Of a DNA stretch of 64,000 nt, positions 7,964 through 16,419 are shown in pieces. Position numbers and translations under genes: made by a program. A model generated the notes under the pieces. It searched no databases. It saw nothing but the letters and a program-made list of their open reading frames with translations, and had not been told where the DNA came from. The DNA is from Hymenobacter gummosus (GTDB lineage Bacteria > Bacteroidota > Bacteroidia > Cytophagales > Hymenobacteraceae), in NCBI RefSeq assembly GCF_003970915.1, contig NZ_RXOF01000008.1, positions 62,001 to 126,000 of the forward strand. The letters run 5' to 3'. Numbering within the stretch: position 1 is the stretch's first letter; every line of letters begins with the position of its first letter.

Positions 7964-8782
7964 TCAGCAGCCGGTGATGACGTGCTGGCCCACGAACTTA
8001 ACCAGTTCCTGCCCCTCGGCTCGCGAGGAAAGGTACACGCTCGGGCTGCTCGAGTTGTAGTGCGAAGCGGTATCCAGGATAAAATCCGGCCGCTGGTCGT
8101 GGTCCAGGTCGCCAATCCACACGAGCTGCATCATCGCGTCATCGAAATGTGGCGTTGCGGCGAGCAGCTGCCGTTTGCCGGGCGCCGCGTCGGCGGCCAG
8201 GTATAGCTTGTAGTTCTGCACGGCGTACGCGCTGGTGTCGCCGGCGGCCCACGCGCCCGTAGCCGCCAGGGTGTACGACGCGCCGCGGAATGCAAACCGC
8301 AGCAGCTTACCCGGCAGCAGCAGCTGAGGCTTCACCGCCGCCGTATCGGTGCGGCCTGCTGGCACCGCGCCCTGCGTCGCCAGCAACAGCACGCAGTGGT
8401 CGGCATTGCCCGGAACGGCCACTTCCCAGCCCGTTTGCTCACCATCCTCGTCCACTATAGCATCGTAGGCCCGCTTGACGCGCAGCGGCGCCGGGGCCAC
8501 GTAATACCCCTGCGGACCCCGAAACAGCCCCAACCAAGCCTGCTTTTCAGCATCCTCCGGCACCTCCTCGTGGTGAAAAGTCCCCGTCTGCAACACGCTC
8601 CACTGCCCGTGCGCGCCGTCGGGCAGCTGGATGGTGTCGGGCACCAGCGCCGGCAACGCGGCCGCCGTAGCAGCGGTTGCTACCGCCGCCGCCGCGGGGT
8701 CGGCGGCGGGTTGCTGACGGGTCGGCTGCTCGCAGGCCACGGCCAGCAGCCCGGTGCTCAGTAGAACTATTGTGCGCTTCAT
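7964..8782 (-). CDS. Putative lipoprotein of unknown function
   Basis: A 272-residue protein with lipoprotein signal MKRTIVLLSTGLLAVACEQ (lipobox LAVAC) and an Ala-rich linker to about residue 45. The C-terminal part holds IGDLDHDQRPDFILDTASHY, which resembles the Asp-rich calcium loop of FG-GAP/VCBS-type repeats, and ends with a Cys-terminated tail (VITGC). It is the first gene of the pair with the PNK-like kinase (5 bp gap). No catalytic motif is visible. Confidence 0.78.
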   Translation of the reverse strand: MKRTIVLLSTGLLAVACEQPTRQQPAADPAAAAVATAATAAALPALVPDTIQLPDGAHGQWSVLQTGTFHHEEVPEDAEKQAWLGLFRGPQGYYVAPAPLRVKRAYDAIVDEDGEQTGWEVAVPGNADHCVLLLATQGAVPAGRTDTAAVKPQLLLPGKLLRFAFRGASYTLAATGAWAAGDTSAYAVQNYKLYLAADAAPGKRQLLAATPHFDDAMMQLVWIGDLDHDQRPDFILDTASHYNSSSPSVYLSSRAEGQELVKFVGQHVITGC

Positions 8783-8821
8783 AATACTTCCGTTAACCGG
8801 TTGATAGGCGTCTAAATAACG

Positions 8822-8848
8822 AAAAAGCCGCCCGAGCGGGGCGGCTTT
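8822..8848 (-). terminator. Terminator of the radical SAM gene
   Basis: The minus strand reads AAAGCCGCCCC, a short loop, GGGCGGCTTTTT, immediately after the stop of the gene at 8853. Confidence 0.85.
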
Positions 8849-8852
8849 GGCT

Positions 8853-9968
8853 TCACGTCCAGTACAGCACCGGCGCCTGCGGGAAGCGCCGCTGCCACTC
8901 CTGGTAGAAGAACTCCTTCAGCTCGCGCATGTCGGCGGGCTGGTACACGTACTTCAGCCCCCCGAACTTGTTGCGCTTCACGGCGCGGGTGGCCTCGTCC
9001 AGATCCAGGGAGGTGCCCGGGTACCACTGCAGCAGCACGTCCTTGGAGCCGGGCGTGAAGCGGTGGCTGATAAACTCCACGGTCAGGTCGCAGGGAAAGT
9101 CTAGGGCGGCCTGCAGGCGGTCGAGCAGCCGGCCGTACTCCTGGCGCCAGTCGGGAATGGGCATGATGGGGGCCAGCACCACGCCCACCGGGTAGCCGCC
9201 CCCGCCCTGCTCCCGCGGCAAGGCCAGCTGCCGCAGGGCCCGCAGCCGGGCCTCGATGGAAGCCGTGCCGGCCTCCAGCTTGCGGGCCACCGGCTCGGCG
9301 TTCAGGCTGATGCGGGCCCGGGTACGGCCGTGGTGGGGCAAGGCCAGCAGCGAGTCCACGTGGTCGTACTTCGACACGAAGCGCAGGTGGGCACCCTCCC
9401 GCTCCCCGAAGTAGCGGATGCACTCGGCCAGGCTGCCCGTCAGGTGCTCGATGCCCAGCACGTCGGTGTAGCAACTCACCTCGAAGGACGTGCGGCGGCC
9501 GGGCTGCTCGTAGCCCGCGGTGTTTTGGAGCAGCGCGGGCAGGTTGGCAAAGGCCCGCACCACCGGCGGGCCGCTGAGCGAGCCGGCCAGGTAGCAGTAC
9601 TGGCAGTGGGCCGGGCAGCCTTCGGCCAGGTTCATCTGCCAGTCGGCCGAGGGCGGGGTGGGCTGCAGCCGCAGGGCACCGGGCGGGGCCTTCACCACGG
9701 CCAGGGTGCTCTTGGCGCGGCGGTACGTGTCGCGGGCGTCGGGGCCGCGCAGGCCGCTGAGGCGGTTGCTTTTGAGCAGCTCCACTTCCAGGTCCAGGGC
9801 CGTCACGCGCGCCAGAATCTGCTGGCCGAAGGGCTCGTCGAGGGCATCGGGGGTAAACACCACGCGCTTGGGCAGCCAGAGCTTGGCGGCGTGGGTGCGG
9901 GGCGCTTCGGCCGGGCGGGCCGGGGCATTGAGCACGGGTAACAGCAGTGAATCCATCATCAGCAGCAC
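8853..9968 (-). CDS. Spore photoproduct lyase-like radical SAM protein
   Basis: A 371-residue protein. It carries the SPL-type iron-sulfur motif CPAHCQYC (Cys118, 122, 125), which has three residues between the first two Cys as in other radical SAM enzymes. SCYTDVLGIEHLTGSL (about 173-188) may supply the hydrogen-donor Cys known in Bacillus SplB. Later blocks SKYDHVDSLLALPHHGRTRARISLN and TVEFISHRFTPGSK also follow SPL. SPL reverses the 5-thyminyl-5,6-dihydrothymine lesion of spores, but this lineage does not sporulate, so the true substrate is unclear; a DNA photolesion is an inference. The ATG at 9956 (MDSLLLPV) is an equally good start. Confidence 0.9.
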   Translation of the reverse strand: MLLMMDSLLLPVLNAPARPAEAPRTHAAKLWLPKRVVFTPDALDEPFGQQILARVTALDLEVELLKSNRLSGLRGPDARDTYRRAKSTLAVVKAPPGALRLQPTPPSADWQMNLAEGCPAHCQYCYLAGSLSGPPVVRAFANLPALLQNTAGYEQPGRRTSFEVSCYTDVLGIEHLTGSLAECIRYFGEREGAHLRFVSKYDHVDSLLALPHHGRTRARISLNAEPVARKLEAGTASIEARLRALRQLALPREQGGGGYPVGVVLAPIMPIPDWRQEYGRLLDRLQAALDFPCDLTVEFISHRFTPGSKDVLLQWYPGTSLDLDEATRAVKRNKFGGLKYVYQPADMRELKEFFYQEWQRRFPQAPVLYWT

Positions 9969-10146
9969 AACACCCGGCGGGCCGTTTAAGCTCCTTTTCA
10001 GGCCACCAGTCGGGCATTATTTCGAATTGATAATCAAATATATAAACCCACTTAAAACAACCCAGGAGCCGGCTTATCACATCATTGTGCTATTGCCCCG
10101 GGCCGGGCCAGGCAGCAGCTTCGCTTTCCGCTAGCTTTCCGCGCCT

Positions 10147-11034
10147 ATGTCGTTTCTGCCCCGTCTTCTCGGCCCCGCCGCCTGGCTGCTGCCCCTGGCC
10201 GCGGCCGCCCAATCGGCCAAACCCACCACTCGTACCCCGGTCCAGGCCATTGCGGCCGCCGAGCGGGCCTTTGCCGCCCAAGCCCTGCAGGAAGGCACCA
10301 AGGCCGCCTTCCTGGCCACCATGGCCGATTCGGCGGTGGTATTCAGCCGGGCCGAGCCCGCCCTGGCCCGCAGCGTGTGGAGCGGCCGCCCCGCCGCCAC
10401 GCCCACCGACCCCAGCCTGCACTGGGGCCCAGCCGCCGTGGGCGCCGCGGCCTCGGGTGAGCTGGGCTACAGCACCGGCCCCTGGTACATCCAGCGCCCC
10501 GACGGGCAGCGCGTGGCCTACGGGCAGTTTTTCACCATCTGGGCGCGTCAGCCCGACGGCCGCTTCCGCTGGCTGCTCGACAACGGTATCAGTCACCCGC
10601 AGCCCGCCGGCAGCCCCGAGCCGCCCGCCACGCTCAGCTTCCCTGCGCCCGGCCAGCCGCCCCGGCGCGGCAGCACCGCGGTGCTGCGCACGGCCACGGC
10701 GCTGGACGAGCAGCTGTCGGCGGCCGGGGCGGCGCAGGGGCTGGCGGCGGCCTACGCGGCCCGGCTGCACCCGCAGGCCCGCCTGCTGCGCGAGGAAACC
10801 CTGCCGCTGCTGACGCCCGCGGCCATCCGCCGGCAGCTCGAAGGGGAAGCGCCGCGGCAGTTGCGGCCCACGGGCGGCCGGGTGGCCCGCTCCGGCGAAT
10901 TGGCCTACACCTACGGCACCTACCAGCACAGCGCGGGCGGGCAGCCCGGGCGCGGCAGCTACGTGCACCTGTGGCAGCACGGCCCCCAGGGCTGGCAGCT
11001 GCTGGCCGAGGTGTTCAACGCCGCCCCGCAGTAG
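10147..11034 (+). CDS. Secreted protein with two DUF4440/SnoaL-like domains
   Basis: A 295-residue protein. The N-terminus has a cleavable signal peptide ending AAAAQSA (about 22). The first domain (about 30-160) shows the SnoaL-like pattern AERAFAAQALQEGTKAAFLA followed by MADSAVVF and FFTIWARQPDGRFRWLLDNG. The second (about 180-293) repeats it in weaker form, ending YVHLWQHGPQGWQLLAEVF. Such NTF2-fold domains bind small hydrophobic ligands or have no assigned role. It is a single gene, with a terminator after it. Confidence 0.82.
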   Translation: MSFLPRLLGPAAWLLPLAAAAQSAKPTTRTPVQAIAAAERAFAAQALQEGTKAAFLATMADSAVVFSRAEPALARSVWSGRPAATPTDPSLHWGPAAVGAAASGELGYSTGPWYIQRPDGQRVAYGQFFTIWARQPDGRFRWLLDNGISHPQPAGSPEPPATLSFPAPGQPPRRGSTAVLRTATALDEQLSAAGAAQGLAAAYAARLHPQARLLREETLPLLTPAAIRRQLEGEAPRQLRPTGGRVARSGELAYTYGTYQHSAGGQPGRGSYVHLWQHGPQGWQLLAEVFNAAPQ

Positions 11035-11069
11035 CCGGCCGCAACCTTAGGGCCCCGCCCGAAGTAGCA

Positions 11070-11101
11070 AGGTAGCCCCGGCCCACCGCCGGGGCTTCTT
11101 T
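11070..11101 (+). terminator. Rho-independent terminator
   Basis: AGCCCCGGC (11074-11082), a 5-nt loop and GCCGGGGCT (11088-11096), followed by TCTTTAT. Confidence 0.8.
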
Positions 11102-11115
11102 ATCCGCCGCTGCTT

Positions 11116-11646
11116 ATGCCCAGCCCGTCCGCCGCCGACGCGCCCCTGATTCTGACCCTGCAGCTCGACGAGGCCACTCAGGCGTTTTTCGACGCGCTGC
11201 GCCAAAAGCACTTCCCACCGGAGCGCAACTACCTGGCCGCCCACCTCACCCTGTTTCACCACCTGCCGGGCGCCGAGCTGAGCAGCATCGAAGCCTACCT
11301 GGCGGTGCGCTGCCGCCCGCAGGCCCCCATCGAGCTGCGGGTGGCGGGGTTGCAGTCGTTGGGGCAGGGCGTGGCCTACAGCCTGTTCAGCCCCGCCACC
11401 GAGGCCCTGCACCGCGAGCTGCAGGCCCACTGGCAGGCCCACCTCACGCCCCAGGACCAGCAGCGCCGCCACCCGCACGTGACGGTGCAGAACAAGGTCA
11501 AGCCCGAGCAGGCCCGGCAGCTGCTGGCCGAGCTGCAGGCCGATTTTGAGCCCTTCGAAGCCACCGGCACCGGCCTGCAGCTCTGGGCCTACCGCGGCGG
11601 GCCCTGGGAGCTGCTGCGCACGTTTGCCTTCGGCGAAAACGCCTGA
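11116..11646 (+). CDS. 2H phosphoesterase / 2'-5' RNA ligase (LigT-ThpR) family protein
   Basis: A 176-residue soluble protein with the two defining H-x-T motifs of the 2H family: AHLTLFHHL (His43, Thr45) and HPHVTVQNK (His121, Thr123). The spacing of about 78 residues is normal for the family. Members act as cyclic phosphodiesterases or 2'-5' RNA ligases on RNA ends. It lies 3-4 kb from the Thg1-like/PNK-like pair, so it could be part of RNA-end repair, but it is on the other strand and the link is speculative. pncA follows after about 100 bp. Confidence 0.88.
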   Translation: MPSPSAADAPLILTLQLDEATQAFFDALRQKHFPPERNYLAAHLTLFHHLPGAELSSIEAYLAVRCRPQAPIELRVAGLQSLGQGVAYSLFSPATEALHRELQAHWQAHLTPQDQQRRHPHVTVQNKVKPEQARQLLAELQADFEPFEATGTGLQLWAYRGGPWELLRTFAFGENA

Positions 11647-11675
11647 ACCCGCGGCCCCGCTCGGCCCGCAGCCGC

Positions 11676-11683
11676 TATTTTTG
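11676..11683 (+). promoter_or_regulatory. Candidate -7 box for pncA
   Basis: TATTTTTG is an exact TAnnTTTG match 63 bp before the pncA ATG, in the gap after the 2H phosphoesterase gene. No clear -33 element was found. Confidence 0.45.
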
Positions 11684-11746
11684 CCCGGCCGCGCCCCTAC
11701 GGGCCCGCGCCGACTGTACTTCTCACTTGCTACCGACTTCCTCGCC

Positions 11747-12358
11747 ATGAAAGCCCTGCTGCTGATTGATATCCAGAACGACTTTGTGCCCGGCGGCGCG
11801 CTGGCCGTGGCCGGCGGCGACGAAATTATTCCGCTCGTCAACCGCCTGCAGGAGCAGTTCGGACTGGTGGTGGCCACCCAGGACTGGCACCCACCGGGCC
11901 ACCTGAGCTTCGCCAGCAGCCACCCCGGCCACCAGGTGTTCGACCAGGTGGAGCTGTACGGCCTGGCCCAGACGCTCTGGCCCGACCACTGCGTGCAGGG
12001 CACCGAGGGCGCCGAGCTGCACCCGGCCCTGGACCAGCACCGCATCGAGGCCATCTTCCGCAAGGGCATGGCCCCCGAAATCGACAGCTACAGCGGCTTC
12101 TTCGACAACGGCCACCGCAAGGCTACCGGCCTGGCCGATTACCTGCGCGGCCGCGGCGTGACCGAAGTGTACCTGGCCGGCCTGGCCGCCGACTACTGCG
12201 TGTTCTTCTCCGCCAAGGACGCCCGCGGTCAGGGGTTCACCACCTACCTCATCGAGGACGCCACCCGCGCCATTTCGGCCGAGGGCTTCGGGCGCGCCAA
12301 AGTTGAGCTGCACCAGCTCGGCGGCCACGTCATTCAGAGCGCCGAGCTGCTGCAGTAA
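11747..12358 (+). CDS. pncA: Nicotinamidase
   Basis: Hydrolyses nicotinamide to nicotinate and ammonia in NAD salvage. The 203-residue protein shows the full catalytic set: Asp8 in LIDIQNDF, Lys106 in FRKGM and the nucleophile Cys151 in AGLAADYCV, plus the metal ligands in TQDWHPPGH (Asp46, His48, His52). I chose the ATG at 11747 because MKALLLIDIQNDF starts exactly at the family N-terminus; the frame is open further upstream but runs through the preceding gene's 3' end. It is followed by a palindromic repeat element rather than a simple terminator. Confidence 0.96.
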   Translation: MKALLLIDIQNDFVPGGALAVAGGDEIIPLVNRLQEQFGLVVATQDWHPPGHLSFASSHPGHQVFDQVELYGLAQTLWPDHCVQGTEGAELHPALDQHRIEAIFRKGMAPEIDSYSGFFDNGHRKATGLADYLRGRGVTEVYLAGLAADYCVFFSAKDARGQGFTTYLIEDATRAISAEGFGRAKVELHQLGGHVIQSAELLQ

Positions 12359-12416
12359 CGACTCGAAGCGCCTGTTTTGTGGAGCAGCGCGAGCATTCAG
12401 CCCGCGTCGTCAGACC

Positions 12417-12503
12417 GTCATGCAGAGCGCAGCGAAGCATCTCGCTGGCTAGAATTTCTATGCACCATCAGCACGCGAAATGCTTCGCTGCGCTCTGCAT
12501 GAC
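12417..12503. repeat. Palindromic intergenic element A
   Basis: A 29-bp inverted repeat with 28 of 29 positions matching (12417-12445 and 12475-12503), starting GTCATGCAGAGCGCAGCG, with a 29-nt spacer. It lies between convergent pncA and the cupin gene. The right arm of element D (about 52965-52996) has the same core (CGCTCTGCATGACG). Its role is unknown: a mobile palindrome or a processing/terminator element. Confidence 0.85.
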
Positions 12504-12566
12504 GCGGGGCTCGTCGTTCTGAGGGCGGCCCCGGATGTCTCGCACTGCTCGACATGATAGCCGGCT

Positions 12567-13136
12567 TTAGCGGACGGCGGGGCGGGGCGAGGTGGCGGCG
12601 CCGTAGCTGGCCCGCAGCCCGATAAGCCGGGCCAACGGGCGCAGCAGCCCGAACACCACGCGCTGCAGCAGCCGGGGCGGGTTGGCCAGACGGTATTCCC
12701 GGCCGAACTCGCTCAGCAACAAGGAAGACTGCAGCAGGCCGGGGGCGCCCTCGGGCGTAACCAGGCCGGCCTGGGCCAGGGTGAAGGTGGTTTCGAGCAG
12801 CTCCTCGGTGCGCAGGGCCGGGCGGGTAGTCCAGCGCACTATCGTCCGCTCGTCCTGCCCGTTCCACATCGCGTGCACCTGCCCGGGCGCAATGCGCAGC
12901 CGCTCACCGCGGCGCAGGGTGCGCAGCTGCCCGTCGAGGCGCACCTGCAGCTCGCCCTGCAGCACCTCGAACAGCTCCTCCTGCTGCGGGTGGTAGTGCG
13001 GGCGCGGCTCGGGGCCGCGGCCCCGGTAGCTGGCTTCGAGCACCAGCTCCCGCCCGTTGGTCTGGCGGGCGGTGCTCAGGAAGTACAAACTCTGCCCCGT
13101 GATGGGGTTTTCAACACTTTGGCCTTGGTATGCCAT
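12567..13136 (-). CDS. Cupin domain protein
   Basis: A 189-residue protein. The cupin motif is visible at about residues 45-75 (PHYHPQQEELFEVLQGE) followed by the second motif near IAPGQVHAMWNG. A C-terminal region with a hydrophobic stretch (RLLQRVVFGLLRPLARLIG) could bind a membrane. I prefer the ATG at 13136 (MAYQGQSVENPITGQ); the frame extends upstream to 13361 with unconvincing sequence. Ligand and reaction are unknown. Confidence 0.82.
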   Translation of the reverse strand: MAYQGQSVENPITGQSLYFLSTARQTNGRELVLEASYRGRGPEPRPHYHPQQEELFEVLQGELQVRLDGQLRTLRRGERLRIAPGQVHAMWNGQDERTIVRWTTRPALRTEELLETTFTLAQAGLVTPEGAPGLLQSSLLLSEFGREYRLANPPRLLQRVVFGLLRPLARLIGLRASYGAATSPRPAVR

Positions 13137-13257
13137 GGGTAAAGAGGACGCTGACAGTAGCCTGGTGGATAGCCGCTGGGTAAACTGAAAACCGTAAAGC
13201 CCGACCCGGGCCGGCCGGGCGCCGGCGCAGCGCAGCAGCCTCCACGGGCGGGCTGCA

Positions 13258-13265
13258 CAAAGGTA
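13258..13265 (-). promoter_or_regulatory. Candidate -7 box for the cupin gene
   Basis: The minus strand reads TACCTTTG, an exact TAnnTTTG match about 120 bp upstream of the cupin start. The distance implies a leader of roughly 110 nt. Confidence 0.4.
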
Positions 13266-13419
13266 CCGCCGCCCGCTAGCAGGCTGATTCACATGATGAT
13301 GTGAGTGCACCGCCAACGCCACCGCGCAGCCGCCGAACCGGCCCGGATTCTCGCCGAACATAACCTTTGCCGCCAGCCGGGGGTACAGAACAGCCGCGCC
13401 CCAAGCCTTTCCGCTGCCT

Positions 13420-14532
13420 ATGTCCGACCTCGGCCTGGACCTACCCTACCAACTCTCCATTGCCCTCAGTACCACCGGCGTCGTGCTCGGCGGGCTGGCC
13501 CTGGGCCTGCTCATCAAGTGGCTGATATTTTGGCTGCTGCGCATCTACAGCCGCCGCGACGACGCCCTGCTGCCCCGGTCGGTGGCGCGCTGGCTGAGCC
13601 GGCCCAGCACCTACTTTCTGCCGGTGCTCACCTTGTCGTTTATGCTGCCGCTGGCCCCGCTCGGGCCCAAGCCCTTCGAGGTGCTGCGCCGGGTGGTAGA
13701 GGCGGCCCTCATCAGCACCTTTGCCTGGGGGCTGGTGCGCACCGTGAACGTGGTGGAAGACCTGGTGCAGCAGCACTACCGCCTGGGCGAAGCCGACAAC
13801 CTGCGGGTGCGCAAGCTGTTCACCCAGCTGCAGTTCGTGCGCAAGCTGGTGGTGTCGCTCATCGTCTTTCTGGCCGTCGCGCTGATTCTGATGAGCTTCG
13901 CCACGGTGCGCAAAATAGGCACCGGGCTGCTGACCTCGGCGGGCATTGCCTCGGTCATTGTGGGCTTTGCCGCCCAGCGCAGCATCAGCAACCTGCTGGC
14001 CGGCTTCCAGATTGCCTTCACCCAGCCCATCCGCCTCGACGACGTGCTGGTGGTGGAGGGCGAGTGGGGCCGGGTGGAGGAAATTACCTTCACCTACGTG
14101 GTGCTGCGCATCTGGGACGAGCGGCGGCTGGTCTTGCCCCTGAACTACTTCATCGAGAAGCCCTTCCAGAACTGGACGCGCACCACCTCGCAGCTGCTGG
14201 GCACGGTGTTCATTTACACCGATTACACCATCCCCGTCGATGCCCTGCGCGCGGAGCTGCGCCGCGTGGTGGAGCCGCACCCGCTCTGGGACCGGCGCGT
14301 GTGCGTGCTGCAGGTTACCGATTCCAAGGAGCGCACCCTGGAGCTGCGCATCCTGGTCAGCGCCGCCAACTCCAGCCAGGCCTTCGATTTGCGCTGCGAG
14401 GTGCGCGAGCGGCTGGTCGGCTTCATTCAGCGCGAGTACCCGCAGTGCCTGCCCAAAACCCGCGCCGTCACCGACGAGCCCAGCCGACCCGCCGCTACAG
14501 CCATCTTGCCCGACGCCGGGCTGGCCGGCTAG
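13420..14532 (+). CDS. MscS-family mechanosensitive channel
   Basis: A 370-residue membrane protein with about four to five N-terminal transmembrane helices (first near residues 12-42, next near 65-85, 95-115 and 145-165). The MscS pore region reads GIASVIVGFAAQRSISNLLAGFQIAF (split here at about 175-200), followed by the beta domain DDVLVVEGEWGRVEEI and the cytoplasmic alpha/beta domain up to about 350. It releases solutes under low-osmotic stress at the inner membrane. It is convergent with the SDR gene; palindromic element B separates them. Confidence 0.93.
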   Translation: MSDLGLDLPYQLSIALSTTGVVLGGLALGLLIKWLIFWLLRIYSRRDDALLPRSVARWLSRPSTYFLPVLTLSFMLPLAPLGPKPFEVLRRVVEAALISTFAWGLVRTVNVVEDLVQQHYRLGEADNLRVRKLFTQLQFVRKLVVSLIVFLAVALILMSFATVRKIGTGLLTSAGIASVIVGFAAQRSISNLLAGFQIAFTQPIRLDDVLVVEGEWGRVEEITFTYVVLRIWDERRLVLPLNYFIEKPFQNWTRTTSQLLGTVFIYTDYTIPVDALRAELRRVVEPHPLWDRRVCVLQVTDSKERTLELRILVSAANSSQAFDLRCEVRERLVGFIQREYPQCLPKTRAVTDEPSRPAATAILPDAGLAG

Positions 14533-14552
14533 GCCAGTAAAGCAGCACAGCA

Positions 14553-14749
14553 GTAAATCAGACCGTCATCCTGACGAAGGAAGAACCTTCCTCCCACCCC
14601 GCACCGTCACCACCGACGAAGTGCATGCAGTACATAGTAGTCACAAAACAAGCGCAGCCACCAACAGTAGAACGTTGGCGGCTGCGCTTTTGAGTTGGTA
14701 CAGGGTTCGAGGAAGGTCCTTCCTTCGTCAGGATGACGTTCTGATTTAC
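14553..14749. repeat. Palindromic intergenic element B with internal hairpin
   Basis: Outer arms 14553-14593 and 14709-14749 pair over 41 bp with 2 mismatches. Inside is a second hairpin (AAGCGCAGCCACCAAC at 14650-14665, complement at 14674-14689) followed by TTTT, terminator-like. Element C at 54119-54339 has the same architecture and related arms (CGTCATCCT..., ...GGAAGGTCCTTC), so the two belong to one family. It sits between convergent genes. Confidence 0.88.
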
Positions 14750-14765
14750 CGCCGTTCTACCGGTT

Positions 14766-15509
14766 CTACTGCCGGAACCGGCTGTTCATGGCTTCGGTGG
14801 CGGCGTCCAGCTCGGCGCGGGAGGCCAGGCGGCGCTCCTCCGAGGTGCCGTAGCCCACTTCCTGCTCCCCGGCGGCCAGGCGCTCCACGATGGAATCGGC
14901 GAAGTCATTGACCGGCACGCCGAAGGTGTGCAGGCCCGCCCCGCCCAGGTCGGTATTGACGGCCGGCGGCACAATTTCCAGCACCCTGATGCCGGTATTG
15001 CGCAGCTGTTCGCGCAGCGAAATAGTAAAGGAGTGCAGCGCGGCCTTGGTGGCGCTGTAAATCGGGGCGAAGGCGGCGGGCGTGAAGGCCAGGCCGGAGG
15101 TAACGTTGATGATGGCCGCGCCGGGCTGCTGCTGCAGGTGCGGCAGCAGCAGGGTGCTCAGGTGAATGGGCGCCTCCAGGTTGATGGCAATTTCCTGCTG
15201 GCGCGCGGCCCAATCCTCATTATCAGCCAGCTGCAGGCGACGCTGCACGCCCGCGTTGTTGATGAGCACGTTCAGGGTGGGGAATTCGCGCGTGACCCAG
15301 TCGCGCAGGGCGGCGCGCTGCTCGGGCTGGGCTACGTCGCCGGCGTACACGTGCAGGCCGGGTAGCTGCCGCTGGGCCGCCTGCAGCACTTCCGGGCGGC
15401 GCCCTACGGCAATGACGGTGCTGCCCGCCGCGACAAAGCGCTGCGCCAGGGCCAGGCCGATGCCCGTGGCTCCGCCGGTGATGAGAATGGTATTGCCAGC
15501 CAGGTTCAT
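14766..15509 (-). CDS. SDR-family oxidoreductase (DltE-like)
   Basis: A 247-residue classical short-chain dehydrogenase. TGGATGIGLALA (about residues 11-22) is the cofactor loop, NNAGVQ (about 81-86) stabilises the fold, and YSATKAALHSF with upstream VTSG supplies the catalytic Tyr/Lys/Ser. The C-terminal segment (NTDLGGAGLHTFGVPV) fits the DltE-like subgroup. I chose the ATG at 15509 (MNLAGNTILITGG) because the frame upstream is not SDR-like. The substrate is unknown. Confidence 0.9.
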   Translation of the reverse strand: MNLAGNTILITGGATGIGLALAQRFVAAGSTVIAVGRRPEVLQAAQRQLPGLHVYAGDVAQPEQRAALRDWVTREFPTLNVLINNAGVQRRLQLADNEDWAARQQEIAINLEAPIHLSTLLLPHLQQQPGAAIINVTSGLAFTPAAFAPIYSATKAALHSFTISLREQLRNTGIRVLEIVPPAVNTDLGGAGLHTFGVPVNDFADSIVERLAAGEQEVGYGTSEERRLASRAELDAATEAMNSRFRQ

Positions 15510-15721
15510 AAGAGCAAAATCAGCAAGACGTGGAAACGGCGGTAATACCACCGGCGCGGCGGTTTTGTTGGCCCCGCCGCCGGTTTTCGAACCACTGCGG
15601 CGCCCGGCCGGTTATCAGCCGACGGCCCGCTGCCCGGCGCGGGCGTACTTTCTGCCCGGCGCTGCGTACCTTGAGCAAGCCGGCGCGGCCCGCTGCGTTT
15701 CCACCCTTATCTGCCCGTCTT

Positions 15722-16288
15722 ATGTCCTACCGTTTCCTTCTCCCTGCGGCCCTGGGGCTGCTGCTGGCCGGCCCGGCCGCCGCGCAGTCGTTTTCCGCCG
15801 ACCCGGCGGTGCTGCCGGGGCTGGGCGCGGCCCCGCTGTCGGGCTACGTGAGTGCGGGCACCGTATTCGCGGGGCGCTACGGGGCGGCCAGCTACCTGAG
15901 CCCGGCCCTGAGCTACCAGCTCACGCCGCGCTTCCGGGTGTTTGCCGGCGGCACCTACCTGCGCACCTTCCCCGGCGCCCTGCCCGCCCGCGACGACAAA
16001 GGCAGCCTGCCCCTGGCTTACCAGGGCTTCAACCGCTACTTCATCCAGGGCGGCGGCACCTACGCCATCAGCCCGCGCCTCTCGCTGACGGGCAGCGCTT
16101 GGAAAGACCTCACCCCGATGACCACCACCGGCTACCGCGTCAACCCCTACGCCGGCTTCGGGCAGCAGGGCCTGAACCTGCGCGCCGACTACCACGTGAC
16201 CGAGAACTTCTCCGTGTCGGGCGGGCTGCGCATGACGCAGGGCGGCTACCCCGGCTACGGCGCCCCCGGCCTGGGCGTGGGCTTCTGA
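15722..16288 (+). CDS. Secreted, probably outer-membrane, protein of unknown function
   Basis: A 188-residue protein with signal peptide MSYRFLLPAALGLLLAGPAAAQS. The mature part is Gly/Tyr-rich with alternating strand patterns (GYVSAGTVFAGRYGAASYLSP, YQLTPRFRVFAGGTY, LNLRADYHVTENFSVSGGLR) and an aromatic C-terminal residue (GLGVGF), features of a small beta-barrel. TACCTTGA 54 bp upstream resembles a -7 box. A terminator follows. Confidence 0.8.
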   Translation: MSYRFLLPAALGLLLAGPAAAQSFSADPAVLPGLGAAPLSGYVSAGTVFAGRYGAASYLSPALSYQLTPRFRVFAGGTYLRTFPGALPARDDKGSLPLAYQGFNRYFIQGGGTYAISPRLSLTGSAWKDLTPMTTTGYRVNPYAGFGQQGLNLRADYHVTENFSVSGGLRMTQGGYPGYGAPGLGVGF

Positions 16289-16318
16289 AGCGGCCTGCTT
16301 ATAGACCCGATTAACGCG

Positions 16319-16346
16319 CAAAACCCGGCTTAGCGGCCGGGTTTTT
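16319..16346 (+). terminator. Rho-independent terminator
   Basis: ACCCGGC (16323-16329) pairs with GCCGGGT (16336-16342), flanked by AAAA and TTTTT. Confidence 0.8.
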
Positions 16347-16419
16347 CATCTAGGTGCCGCCGACGCCCGTTCTGCATTGCGGAATGGGCTCCTAAACGCC
16401 TTGGCGGTTCTCGGAACAG

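Noticed and set aside
13361-13371. TAACCTTTG as a -7 box for the MscS gene
   Set aside because: It has three bases between TA and TTTG instead of two, so it does not fit the consensus.
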